This document shows, in pieces, positions 1 through 9,976 of a stretch of 64,000 bases of DNA. The notes beneath the pieces are model-generated. The model was not told where the DNA came from. It searched no databases and was given only the letters and a program-made list of their open reading frames with translations. The translations under genes were made by a program, and so were the position numbers. The first letter of the stretch is position 1; the number at the start of each line of letters is the position of its first letter. The DNA is from Whalleya microplaca (Eukaryota; Ascomycota; Sordariomycetes; Xylariales; Xylariaceae), in contig MU385744.1 of assembly GCA_022497155.1 (NCBI GenBank), positions 202,198 to 266,197 of the forward strand, written 5' to 3'.

Positions 1-88
1 TTACCTTAGCTGGACGTAGGAGGACGCGAATTTCCTCAATATGTGAATCCACGAGCCAGTTGAGCTGCATTATCTACAATATGCAGCA

Positions 89-1172
89 TTATTTCCTAGC
101 AACTAGCGATGGGCTGTGTTCTACTCCACTGCAGCTGTCGGCCATCTTAACTGCACTGTGCTTCATTGACGAGACTGCCGGGTTATCAATCTTCTTCTTG
201 TTGGCCTTGAGAGAAGAGCTCTTCCTGTAGGTAGCAATGTAGAACATGATGAAGAGCACCAGATAGGAGCTCAGGATCACACATCCACACACCGCCGCAA
301 ACGGTTCACCGGCACATCGCCCAACGTGGGGCAGGAAAGGAGCATGTGCGCTGGCGAAGTAGTCCCAAGAAGCGAAGTATACAAAGCCTATAATCGAGGT
401 TGTTAGCGTTTCTGTCGCTTCCGAGAGGGTATTAGTCAGTTCTTACCGAGATCAAGCACGAATTGAGCGATCTGCAAACGGGTAATCCACTCCTTCCACC
501 AAACCTTAACCCCTCGAGCACTCTGGAAGTAGTACCAGTACATCACAACATGTACTGTTAAGTTCAGGGTGATTGGGACCCAGGACACTGATGTGTGGCC
601 GATGAGCTGAGTATAACATAACAGTGCTGTCGCCGGGTGATGGTAGGTGTGCAAAAAGGTGAGGGGCTTCTTCTTAACCATGAGGAACACAGTGTCGATC
701 AGCTCGATGTACTTAGTAATGTAGTTAAGCTGTTAAAATTAGCTCTGCGGTGTGTAAATGTCTACCTTCAAATGCTCACATAGTAGAGAGTAGCCAGCTC
801 GTTAGTCCAGCCGGATGCACCGCAGATATTTTCGTAAAGACCGTGTTTCCAAAGAGTTGGAGCGAGTTGCTCGACGAAGAGAGTGAGGAGACCACCGCTG
901 AGTAGTGTCAAAAACAGGTTATGTGCTTTGAACAATCCATTCAGCTTCAGTGGCTCGCGGTTCCGCATGATCTCGCGGCCACCGAAGATAACAACAAGAT
1001 ACAGTACAATCATGGCCACCGTTTCGGTCAAGGTCGACATTGGAGTGATCCCTTCCTTAAACTGGAACTCATCCGCATGATACCCCATGATAGACGTCCA
1101 GGCTTTGTCGAATGCCTTCCATGGTGCGAAGTTGATCACACCTGGCAAGGCGTGAACTGTATCAAACGACAT
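89..1172 (-). CDS. ELO-family very-long-chain fatty acid elongase
   Basis: This is a 3-ketoacyl-CoA synthase of the ELO (GNS1/SUR4) family, an ER multi-pass enzyme that adds two carbons from malonyl-CoA to acyl-CoA for sphingolipid synthesis. Three exons are 1172-780, 729-447 and 387-89. The introns are 730-779 (GTGAGC...CAG) and 388-446 (GTAAGA...TAG), and the product is 324 aa. Visible hallmarks are the HTYHH box at about residues 158-162, the block [14 protein letters not shown], and the preceding [15 protein letters not shown], which becomes continuous only when the first intron is removed. Its overall plan resembles yeast Elo2/Elo3. The start is the first ATG in the open frame; an additional 5' exon cannot be excluded, because upstream the frame stays open only through non-ATG codons to a TGA near 1268. 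The C-terminal tail is short and Lys/Ser-rich, without an obvious KKXX end. Confidence 0.93.
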
Positions 1173-2619
1173 TTTGAACAAAAGAAACCGGATGAGTTCC
1201 AGGAGAGTAGGCAAAGAGACGCGGTTAAGCAGTACAGCACCAGAGATCCGAATGAGGGGTTTTGATCTTGATCAAGGACGAAGCTCGGAACCTCCGGAAC
1301 TGTAGGTAATCAGAGATTTGAATCGAACTTATACGATCGATATTATACCGCAATGGCTAGGAGGGTAATCTGTAGAGTTGGCGACTGGGGACTATCAAGA
1401 AGACCAACTAACCTACGGAAGTCAGGTGGACCGACCGGTTGGGTGTCTTCGTCGATGAGGCTTACCAAATCCGATGACACCCGCACTTAGACACGATCTT
1501 GAAAAATGGTAAGCGCCCTTCCGTTACCGATGGAGTATGGAGTAGTATGTACAGACATAGATTATAGCATTCCACGGAGGACACTGAGAGCAGTGGGTAC
1601 AAGGGCTTGAGATAGTGCGTTGATCTAATTCCTAGCCGCGGTTATGAGCGACCCGCACAGGGATATTTGTCGTTGGACAGCTTTGAACGTCCACGATCAC
1701 AATTGATGGCTTGAGTAAATTTTGAAGTGGAGTGTAGTTGATAAGCATGAGATAGGTCCAGCTACAGTATGCTGACAATTAAAGAGCCAATAGGATGCCA
1801 ATAAAATTCATATTTTGCAGCCCGTTATTGAAATGCTGTCAGCATTTTGCTTTTTTGGTTTATCGCCTTATACAACTGACCCATGCTGAGACATGTCGGG
1901 CGGCAACAATACAGTTTAATTGTCCGAAAGAAGGCAACATGGCCAAAATGCCATTGTTCCAAGATACGATACGCTTGACGTCAGTGGAGTTCAGCATCTA
2001 CTGCCCAAGACTATTTCGCAATGCCCGCACGATCTAAGAGCGGAACGAATACCTGCCATTAGTTAGTTAGAACGGCTGAGATCCAGGATCCATGCACCGG
2101 GTTCTTCTGATTGCCCAAGTGAGGCTCCTACTGTATCTCCCAACCCGGTCGAAGCTTGAACGGTGCTACCCCGGCCGCCTATCCTGAACTTGTTTCCAGG
2201 GGCTGACACAAATTGGTGCCGAGGAGTTCATCCCGAGATTACCGGTTGAATCAACCACCCTTCTGTCTTATCCCAGCGGAATGGATCTGGATTTGCCGCC
2301 AGCTCAGCTCGTCGGCTGGCGTCTACCATCCCGTATAATGCTTAGAGCCTAGAGGGATCTCTTAGGGCCTAGTGGACCCTTCAAACTATGTAAATTGTGC
2401 TTGACATCTTATACTCTCATCGCATGTTCCTGTCTTTCTTATTTGTCCATCTATATAATAGTTTATTGTCGATCTGAGTAAGACTTTCCTTACTAAGCTT
2501 TTCAGAGTTGTCGTCTGCGAGCCCATATCTCAACCTCATATACCTCTGCTTTTACGTTCTACTCTCAGGGACTATATTTTTACTTCATCTCTGCTTCTAT
2601 TGTGTTAGTCTTTCTCAAA
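1173..2619. promoter_or_regulatory. divergent promoter region, elongase / P450
   Basis: This is 1.4 kb between two genes transcribed away from each other. A TATA-like CTATATAATAG lies at about 2451-2461, some 160 bases before the P450 ATG, and is followed by pyrimidine-rich leader sequence. I see no convincing gene; the short open frames here lack ATG starts or protein-like composition. Confidence 0.4.
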
Positions 2620-4236
2620 ATGTCGAAGGTCACTGCCATGCCCGTGTTGGCGGTCACCACGGCTGCCTCATTCATATGGGCTCGCCAGACTGAAACACCA
2701 GTTCTGTCTACTATCATACAGTCTGTCGCTATAGTATTTCCTCTGTATGTGGTAGTTTGGCTCAGCTGGATATACCCCTTCTACGTCTCTGAACTGAGAC
2801 ATGTCCCTACCGTGCCTGCTTTCCCTCTCTGGGGTCAGTTTTTTGATATCATCACGCAGGAGTGTGGTGTACCTCAAAGAAAATGGCATCAGGAACATGG
2901 ACCTATCGTTCGATATTTCTTCCCCTTTGGCGCAGAGCGCCTTTCCATCGCCGATGATGAAGCTCTCAAGCAGATGACCGTCAAGAACCCATACAACTAC
3001 CCTAAGCCAGTACGTGCCAAACTTTGGATGGTTCGTATATTGGGAGAAGGTGTTCTGCTAGCTGAGGGTCAGGAACATGTACACCAGCGCAAGTCACTTG
3101 CCCCAGGTTTCTCTATACAGTCCATTCGGGCACTTACACCAGTCTTCTGGGAAAAGTCTCTCAAACTTGCTAAGTGCTGGCGACAGGAGATGACTGCGGA
3201 GAAGGTCACAACTAAGTCCTTCGAGGTTCTGGAGTGGCTCAACAGAACGACACTAGACATCATCGGTAGCGCTGGTTTCGGATATGACATCAACTCCCTA
3301 GACAACCCTGAGGCACCAATCCGCGAGGCATATCGCTTAGTCTTTGCCTTTGATCTCGCATCTCGTGTCCTGCACGGAATACAAGCCTTCATTCCCGCCT
3401 CCAAATATATCCCAGCCAAGATGAACCGGGATATGGAAACCTCCCGAGGCATCATCCTTGACAAGGCAACAGAGATTATCAAAGAGAAGCAAGAGGAAGC
3501 CGAGAACAAAACGGGCGGCAAAGACATCATCGCCCTCATTGCCCGTGACAACATGAAGATGAAGGCCCAGGGCGAAGCCGGTCTCTCGTTTGAAACCATG
3601 CGCGATCAGATCATGACCTTCTTGGGTGCCGGGCACGACACCACCGCTACCGGCGTCGCCTGGACCATCCATCTGCTCTCAACCCATCCCGAGATCCAAT
3701 CGCGTCTACGCGAGGAGATCAAGGATTACCTGCCCTTCCTGTTCGACAAGGAGACACGTTTCGACCCGGCGCAGATCGCAACTGCCGACCCGGACCAGCT
3801 GCCCTACCTCGACAACGTATGTCGGGAGTCTCTGCGCTACATCCCACCCATTCCCATGACTGTGCGCCAATCCATCGCGGACGACCGGCTGGGTCCATAC
3901 AAGGTCCCTGGTGGTACCGTGATCTACGTACTTGCCAATGCCATCAACCGTCTGCCGATGTACTGGGGCCCAACGGCGGACCAGTTCGACCCGGACCGCT
4001 GGGATGACCTGCCCAAGACCTTCACCACCAACGCCTTCATGACGTTCCTGCAGGGACCGCGTGGCTGCATTGGCAAGAAGTTCGCCGAGACCGAGATGAA
4101 AATCATGCTGTGCTCTCTGCTGAGCATGTACGAGTTCAAGCGCGACTTCAGCGCCCCTGACCCCGAGGAGTGGAAGATGTGGCGCCTGGTGCTGAGGCCG
4201 AAGGAGGGTGTTACTGTTAAGGTCACTGCTATATAA
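2620..4236 (+). CDS. cytochrome P450 monooxygenase, intronless
   Basis: This is a 538-aa membrane-anchored haem-thiolate monooxygenase. The ATG at 2620 is preceded by CAAA; the open frame extends six codons further upstream without an ATG. Near the N terminus a hydrophobic segment (about residues 30-50) would be the ER anchor, followed by a proline-rich hinge. The I-helix oxygen-binding motif AGHDTT is at 337-342. The ExxR pair ESLR is at 403-406. The haem loop FLQGPRGCIG has its cysteine ligand at about residue 483. All catalytic signatures are therefore present. Spacing and motifs fit the fungal CYP4-like clan, whose members often hydroxylate fatty acids or hydrophobic compounds, but the substrate cannot be read from sequence. 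The coding region has no intron, which is uncommon for fungal P450s. No other biosynthetic core genes surround it. Confidence 0.93.
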   Translation: MSKVTAMPVLAVTTAASFIWARQTETPVLSTIIQSVAIVFPLYVVVWLSWIYPFYVSELRHVPTVPAFPLWGQFFDIITQECGVPQRKWHQEHGPIVRYFFPFGAERLSIADDEALKQMTVKNPYNYPKPVRAKLWMVRILGEGVLLAEGQEHVHQRKSLAPGFSIQSIRALTPVFWEKSLKLAKCWRQEMTAEKVTTKSFEVLEWLNRTTLDIIGSAGFGYDINSLDNPEAPIREAYRLVFAFDLASRVLHGIQAFIPASKYIPAKMNRDMETSRGIILDKATEIIKEKQEEAENKTGGKDIIALIARDNMKMKAQGEAGLSFETMRDQIMTFLGAGHDTTATGVAWTIHLLSTHPEIQSRLREEIKDYLPFLFDKETRFDPAQIATADPDQLPYLDNVCRESLRYIPPIPMTVRQSIADDRLGPYKVPGGTVIYVLANAINRLPMYWGPTADQFDPDRWDDLPKTFTTNAFMTFLQGPRGCIGKKFAETEMKIMLCSLLSMYEFKRDFSAPDPEEWKMWRLVLRPKEGVTVKVTAI

Positions 4237-4989
4237 GCGTATATAAATGAGATGTAATTCGTAATGCTTATTAATGTATTATGTGTAGAGCGAGGGCACG
4301 TTCACTGATGCAATTTGATTTCTGGTTGGTTGCTAAAGTGCCCGCACATCTGGTGTTGTGGTCCAGACGGTTATCATGAGAGCCACAACCAAACTAATAA
4401 AAATTCATCAACTAAAGGTTTAACACTTGCGGTATTTTCCATAGATCTGCGTGATTTTCACTGTCCTTTTGGTCGACCTCTCTTCTAAGTTGTTCCAGCT
4501 AGAGACTTCAGCTGTGGTTTTAGAACCTAATGCCTCAAGAAACTTACTGGGGGATATTGAATTATAGGTACAGCTACAGCAAAGTTATAAGTTCACTTTT
4601 AGGCCCAGTACTAGTTATTATCGGCATTATACATGTATTGCCGGTGTCATTTTAAACTATATAATCTCTGAAGGTAGGTACTTTTCTGAAATTTAATTGT
4701 CCGAGGCGGTAAGTTTCTAGTGTGCGGTGTTGGCTAGCATAATTTCATATCCGTTGTTCTCGAGATCTAGTTAGGGTAGACATGAGCCTATTGAATTATA
4801 TTCTATCTTTTATTGCTAACATAGAAGACGTTCTGATTGTAGGGATGTAGTATCCTGGTAGTGTAGATAATTACAACTTTAGTGGATTATTCATACACAT
4901 GTGAGAAATAAGTTATTCGAAGTGAAATTTCTGAAACGTATCAAGATCGTCTCAATGCTCTCATCAAGCCTCCGGTTCCCCGGGTTTAA
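4237..4989. other. convergent intergenic, no gene seen
   Basis: This is AT-rich sequence between the 3' ends of the P450 (+) and the secreted repeat protein (-). No open frame with coding character and no RNA gene were recognised. Confidence 0.5.
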
Positions 4990-5748
4990 TTAATGATCGT
5001 TCGAGTTCTGGGTTCCATCCACATTGATCGGATCGCACGCAGAGATTCCGATGCCCAGGCAACTGTTGCTGTTATCCAGGCCGAGCGCCGGCGAGATAGT
5101 AGGACTGAGGTTGATTAAATCACCGCTTCCCGAGTTGCTGGGCTTAGAGGGAGCCTTGCCCTTGGAGAAATCGCTGCCGCCATTGTTGGAGTTCTGGGTG
5201 CCACCCACATTGATGGGGTCGCAGACGCTGATACCGAGTCCTAGACAACTATCCGCATTGTTGAGGTTGATGTCAGGTGAGATGTCGGGGCTGAGATTAA
5301 GCAACCCGCCGCCGTTAGAGTCTTTGTCCTTGACGGACTCCTCAGCCTTCTCGCCAGACTCGGGGTAGGACACCGGGGTGGATTCGGGATAGGACACTGG
5401 GGTGGACTCGGGATAGGACACTGCCGTGGACACTGGGGTGGACTCAGGATAGGGAACTGCCGTGGACACTGGGGTGGACTCAGGATAAGACTGGGGTTTG
5501 GACACGGGATAAGAACGAGGGTTGGACTGGGGGTAGGAGGAGTCCCCGTTGTTCGAATTCTGCACCCCTCCAACGTTGATGGGGTCGCATACTGATATGC
5601 CAATCCCAAGGCATGAGTGAGCGTTGTCCAGGCCTATGGTGGGATCGACATCAGGACTTAAGTCGATAAGTGAGCGCTTCTCGGTGGTAAAAGTGGGCAA
5701 GCTGTAGGCGACGCCGGCCAAAGAGAGAATGAAGAAGGATTTGTGCAT
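4990..5748 (-). CDS. secreted protein with three 40-residue two-cysteine repeats
   Basis: This is a 252-aa single-exon protein of unknown function. It starts with a clear signal peptide (about residues 1-17), followed by a Lys-Arg pair at 24-25 that could be a Kex2 cleavage site. Three near-identical 40-residue modules follow at 27-66, 149-188 and 211-250. Each runs L-[IL]-[DN]-LSP...SCLG-[IL]-GIS-x-CDPINV...QNSN with two cysteines seven residues apart (46/54, 168/176, 230/238). Modules 1 and 2 are separated by a low-complexity linker (about 72-131) with repeated SYPESTPVS units; modules 2 and 3 by a Ser/Gly/Lys linker. There is no GPI signal or membrane segment. The two cysteines per module probably form a small disulphide loop in each repeat. 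A secreted effector-like or wall-associated role is possible, but I recognise no described family. Confidence 0.85.
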   Translation of the reverse strand: MHKSFFILSLAGVAYSLPTFTTEKRSLIDLSPDVDPTIGLDNAHSCLGIGISVCDPINVGGVQNSNNGDSSYPQSNPRSYPVSKPQSYPESTPVSTAVPYPESTPVSTAVSYPESTPVSYPESTPVSYPESGEKAEESVKDKDSNGGGLLNLSPDISPDINLNNADSCLGLGISVCDPINVGGTQNSNNGGSDFSKGKAPSKPSNSGSGDLINLSPTISPALGLDNSNSCLGIGISACDPINVDGTQNSNDH

Positions 5749-6624
5749 CTTGAGAGCAAGGGTCTGATCTAACCACGGGCGTGGGTTGCGTGATGGAGGG
5801 AACGTTTACGGCCGGTTTCCTTGACGAAGCAGAAAAAATCGAGATAAACGAGAGTTGACGATGGGGGCCAGAGATATCTGATCGGCATTGTCCTACCCAT
5901 TATATCTTCGATGAAAGCCATGATAATTATTGTTCAGACGCCAGTGGCTGCCGAGTCTAATGATACGATTTATTTTTTCCAAATATATAGCGCCACAGAG
6001 AGTGGCTCTCGATCAGTCTAGATGAAGCCGATCACAGCTTTCCAGCTTCCCCAAAACGGTAATTTGTTTAAGCAAGGGCACCCCTGCTCCAGTTGTCTGA
6101 GTCCAGCTGCCGCCGCCGGGGACTTCGAGCTTCCGGAGCAGCATTTTCAAGCTGAACTTCGAAGAAGCAATAAGAAGTATCCAAGTATTTGGTACGAAGC
6201 TCTTTACTAGCGTTAAGACTATACTCCAACGAGCAGACACCTAAAGTTGGGGACGATCGTGATAGATGGAGCGAGAACCACACTCAAAGACGTGGAGAAC
6301 CAGGAGCTGGTACAGCCGGTGTTCTTAGTATCAAGACAACCATTTACACTGAGTCACCTGTTCGTATGAATGTGTTGAAGCCACTGAGCTGTTTATTAAT
6401 TCATTGTTAGCCAAGAGTGACTAACATCAGCTGACTGAAGTTGACTTGCATGATGACGTGAGGGCAGTCTCGAGGGCGCCTTACATACGTATGGACCTCT
6501 ATGCTGCTGATGCTATGCCACACTTCTAATCCCCCTTTCCTCTCCAATCATCTGCACCCATTGCAAACCAGCACATGCGGAAACTGTATACAGAGCTTGA
6601 CTAGTGACAAAGACCGTAGCCAAG
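5749..6624. promoter_or_regulatory. divergent promoter region, repeat protein / second P450
   Basis: This is 0.9 kb between divergent genes. TATA-like stretches occur near 5898 (ATTATATC) and 5973-5979 (AATATAT), oriented to serve the minus-strand gene. Several overlapping short open frames at 6013-6410 show no codon bias, no ATG context and no protein-like composition, so I do not call a gene. Confidence 0.35.
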
Positions 6625-8267
6625 ATGCTCAGATACGCGAACATCGTCCTCCTCCTCCTCCTCCTCTTCCTAATCTACACCATAACCAAGTCTAAGATAA
6701 AGAAGCACCACAACAACCTCAAGGCCGCCTCGCTAGGCTGCCAACCGCCCGCGGTCCTGCGCAGCACGAACCTGCTCGGCAACTCGATCCTGCGGGACTC
6801 GATGCGCGCGACCAAGGAGGACCGCGGGCCGCAGTACGTGGTCGCGGCCATGGACTCGGTGTCCCCCACATGCCACACGCTGCGGGTGCCGATCCTCGAC
6901 TACGAGATCCTGGTGACGCGGGACCCGGCCAACGCGCGCGCGCTCTTCTCCGGCCCCGACTTCGACATCTCCCACACGCGCCAGCGCGCCTGGATGCCGT
7001 TGCTCGGCCGCGGCATCTTCACGAGCCGCGGCGACGTGTGGCGGCACAGCCGCGCGCTCCTGCGCCCGCAGTTCGCGCGCGAGATGATCAGCGAGCCCGG
7101 CCTCGAGGAGCTGCACCTGCGGAACCTGTTCGATCGGCTCCCGGCGCATGAGGCCACGGGGTGGACGGCGAAGGTGGACCTCGCGCCGCTGTTCTTCGAG
7201 TTCACGCTCGACACGGCTACCGAGTTTATCTTCGGCCGGTCGACGTACTCGCTGCGGCAGCACGACGGGGACGGCGGGACGGACATGAGCGGCCACTTCA
7301 ACGCCGCCAAGGTCTGGATCGACAAGCGCGGCGCCCTGGCTAAGTTCTACTGGCTGATGAACAGCCGCGAGTTCAAGAAGCACTGCAGCTCCATCCACGA
7401 GTTCGCCGACGCTATCATAGCAGAGCGTCTATCGCACCATACCCAGGACTACAAGTCCGCCGCCTTCAACGGCGACGTCGAGAAGGCGAGCACGACGGGG
7501 CGCTACAACCTGCTCAACGAACTCGCCAAGGAGACGCAGAACGCGCGCGAGCTCCGCAACGAGCTCCTGCACGTGCTCATCGCGGGCCGCGACACGACGG
7601 GGTGTCTGCTAGGCTGGGTGCTGTACTTCCTGGCGCGGCACGCCTCCGTGTACGCCCGTCTGCGCGCGGACATCCTCGCGCGCTTCGGCGACGAGCAGCA
7701 GGCCGACTTCCGCTCGCTCGCGCTGGTGCCGTATCTGCAGTGGGTGATCAACGAGACGCTGCGCGTGGCGACGGTGATCCCGCTGAACGAGCGCATCGCG
7801 CTGCGCGACACCGTGCTCCCGCGGGGCGGCGGCCCCGACGGCGAGGCCGCCGTCTTCGTGCCCCGGGGCACCCAGGTCCTGGTCCCGCTGTATGCTATGC
7901 AGCACCGTAAGGACATCTGGGGCGAGGATGTTGAGGAGTTCAGGCCGGAGAGGTGGGAGACGCACCGTGCGGGCTGGGAGTTCATTCCGTTCGGGGCAGG
8001 TGCTCGGAAATGCTTAGGTCGTAAGTCGAATTCTCATATACATACCCGTCGACCTTAGTGAGTCGCTGCTAACGCTGTTGCTTACCTGTAGAACAATTCG
8101 GTCGTCAAGAGGTGAGCTATGTGGTGTCCCGGTTCTGCCAGAAGTACGACCGTATCGAGAATATGGAAGAGGGGGACGGCAGGATACGTCTACACCACGC
8201 GATCGAAAATCGATCTGGGACTGGTGTACAAGTGCGGTTGCACGAGGCAAAAGCATCTGCTTCATGA
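6625..8267 (+). CDS. cytochrome P450 monooxygenase (CYP52/CYP63-like layout)
   Basis: This 523-aa P450 is encoded by two exons, 6625-8020 and 8092-8267. The intron 8021-8092 boundary (GTAAGT...TAG, exon 2 beginning at 8092) falls just after the haem cysteine, and removing it restores CLGQQFGRQE after the cysteine. A leucine-rich N-terminal anchor covers about residues 8-18. Other signatures are the I-helix AGRDTTG with Asp at 323, ExxR (ETLR) at 377-380 and the haem loop FGAGARKCLG with Cys463. The order of motifs and the region around the I-helix resemble fungal alkane/fatty-acid hydroxylases of the CYP52/CYP63 type, but the substrate is unknown. Codon third positions in exon 1 are strikingly GC-rich compared with its neighbours. 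This produces long spurious open frames on the opposite strand that should be ignored. The protein is complete, with no missing core residue. Confidence 0.9.
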
Positions 8268-8398
8268 GTGTTATACAAAGACAAGTCTTGTGTTATTATG
8301 GACTTGATAGTTTTCCAATACCCCTAACCCTACGTGTAACGCCGACGCTCTTATTATATAATGAATTGATAATAACCCATGGCCTTTTTCGTGTCTTC

Positions 8399-8488
8399 CT
8401 CGTATACTCGTGTTTCCTCATATACTTCTGTTTCCTTATATACTCTTGTTGCCTCATATACTCGTATTTTCTCATATACTCGTGCTTA
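8399..8488. repeat. 18-bp tandem repeat, five copies
   Basis: Five consecutive 18-base units follow the pattern CCTCATATACTCGTGTTT with a few substitutions per copy (starts at 8399, 8417, 8435, 8453 and 8471). The array lies between the convergent P450 and lectin-like genes. Its last unit overlaps the final codons and stop of the lectin-like gene (8472-8488), so the repeat encodes the last residues Ser-Thr-Ser-Ile-stop. Confidence 0.85.
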
Positions 8489-9976
8489 CAACCCCAACCC
8501 GGTCGTAAGAAGTGAATGTATCCGCGTTTCCCTCCGTGTCCCCTTTCCAATTCCACTCCACGATCTCAACGTTCCCCTCGGCTCCCTTAATGAGGCAGTA
8601 TATCCTCCGCCCCTTGTTTACAGCCATCGATCCCAACGACGCGCAGTCCGACAAGGATTGGACCTCGCTGTCCATCTTCTGCCACTGGCTGTCCTTGTAG
8701 TAGGTCAACTGGACGCCATTATCTACCTCCGGATCCACGGTCAGGACCTGGAATCCTAAGGGCTCGGGGTTTTGCGACCCCGTGTCGTTCCAGCCCGTCG
8801 AGAAGGCCACGATCGAGGCGTCGGCGCTGATATCCCGCGGCAGATTGACTCCCCAGAATTTGCTGCTCCCGTCGAAGTTCAGCATTGAAAGACTGCCCGT
8901 GTTGGACCGGTAGAACAGGTTCAAGCTGGTCGTGCCGTTGACCGCGGCGGTATTGGTCAGCGCCATGGAGGTGTTCGTCGAGGGCGGTAAGTAGGCGGAC
9001 TTGTCGAAGGGCAGACCCTTCCAGACCCCAGTCGTCGGTAGGCTTAGTTCGGCGCCCCCCATCGTGTCGTCTTCGGCCTCCCAGAAGAAGTAGGTCCAGT
9101 TAGTGCATTCGTCGCATTGTTTCCCGTACGCAGCTAGGGAACCCCCGAGGCTCGCGACAAACTTGTCATTGGCGGGCGGTATATCCCAGTCTTCGGCGCG
9201 GGAGGGTTCATATGTCGATATGTTTGCTCTGAATAATGATTTGATCAATTTGTTTGGTGACATCCAGTATAGGTGGATGTTCCGCGCCTAATGCGATTGA
9301 AGGGGTTAGCAGCTGATTTATCAACCATATGAAACTCAGTGGGGTCGCGTACTGATTGACTGTGTCGGAAAACGTCCACGCCTATGGATGTGCCTTTATA
9401 GACATCATCTAGACTGATACCATTGGTCCCGTCTACGACCGGCGACACTACCCACTTCTTATACGACGAGTTCCAGGCCGACATGTGAATCGCCCCGTTG
9501 TCGAGTTGATAGAATACAAGGTAGTTTTCGTTTCCGGATCCATCTGTGAAGTTGGTAGAAGCCAGTCTCGTATGAGCGAGGAGCGCAGACCCGTTTGTCT
9601 GTTGCGGCGCCCCTGAATTATCAACTGCTCTTGCCCGGGTACTCAACAGACCTGCAACGACACCCGCGATGATACCAGCGACGACGAGTGCGATTAAGGC
9701 CAGGACAAACCAGAACGTTCTCCTACGTAGCCCACATATTTTAGGCTCGGTAGTAGCCGCGGCAGTCTCGACAAATGGATCAACGCTTTCTTTCTCCGGA
9801 TAACCTAGCGGGTCTGAGCCGTTAGAGACGACTTCGGGATAGCGGAGGTGGGCCATCGCATCCTGATTGACTTCTGGATAGTTCTCTATCCGTACTTGTG
9901 GATAATTGTTTAAGTTCTGCGCGTGGATGTCGACTTCTAATGTGCTATATGCGTTTTGATATGTTGAGGAGCTCAT
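8472..9976 (-). CDS. type II membrane protein with fucose-lectin-like ectodomain
   Basis: The product is 479 aa from exons 9976-9353 and 9287-8472. The intron 9288-9352 starts GTACGC, has a GCTAAC branch site and ends TAG. The cytoplasmic N-terminal ~80 residues contain recurring tyrosine-proline motifs (YPQV, YPEV, YPEV, YPEK). A single hydrophobic segment (about residues 85-108, after a Leu-Arg-Arg-Arg stop) gives a type II topology. The large extracellular part is rich in Asn-X-Ser/Thr sites and beta-strand-like blocks with Trp and Tyr, such as YLVFYQLDNGAIHMSAWN. This recalls the six-bladed fungal fucose-specific lectin (AAL/FleA type) fold. That assignment is by pattern only; sugar-binding residues were not verified. 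A role as a cell-surface glycan sensor or adhesin is plausible. The stop codon lies inside the 18-bp tandem repeat. Confidence 0.78.

Noticed and set aside
4990..5748. RiPP (dikaritin-type) precursor with Kex2-released repeats
   Set aside because: Only one Lys-Arg site exists, after the signal peptide; the repeats are not separated by dibasic sites, and no DUF3328 or tyrosinase-like neighbour is present.
6733..7398. Long minus-strand open frame inside the second P450
   Set aside because: It is an antisense shadow of GC-rich codons; its composition is Arg/Val/Leu-biased with no motif, while the plus strand has complete P450 signatures.
2620..9976. Secondary-metabolite gene cluster around the two P450s
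   Set aside because: No PKS, NRPS, terpene cyclase, transferase or transcription factor is found between or beside them; two P450s alone do not support a cluster.
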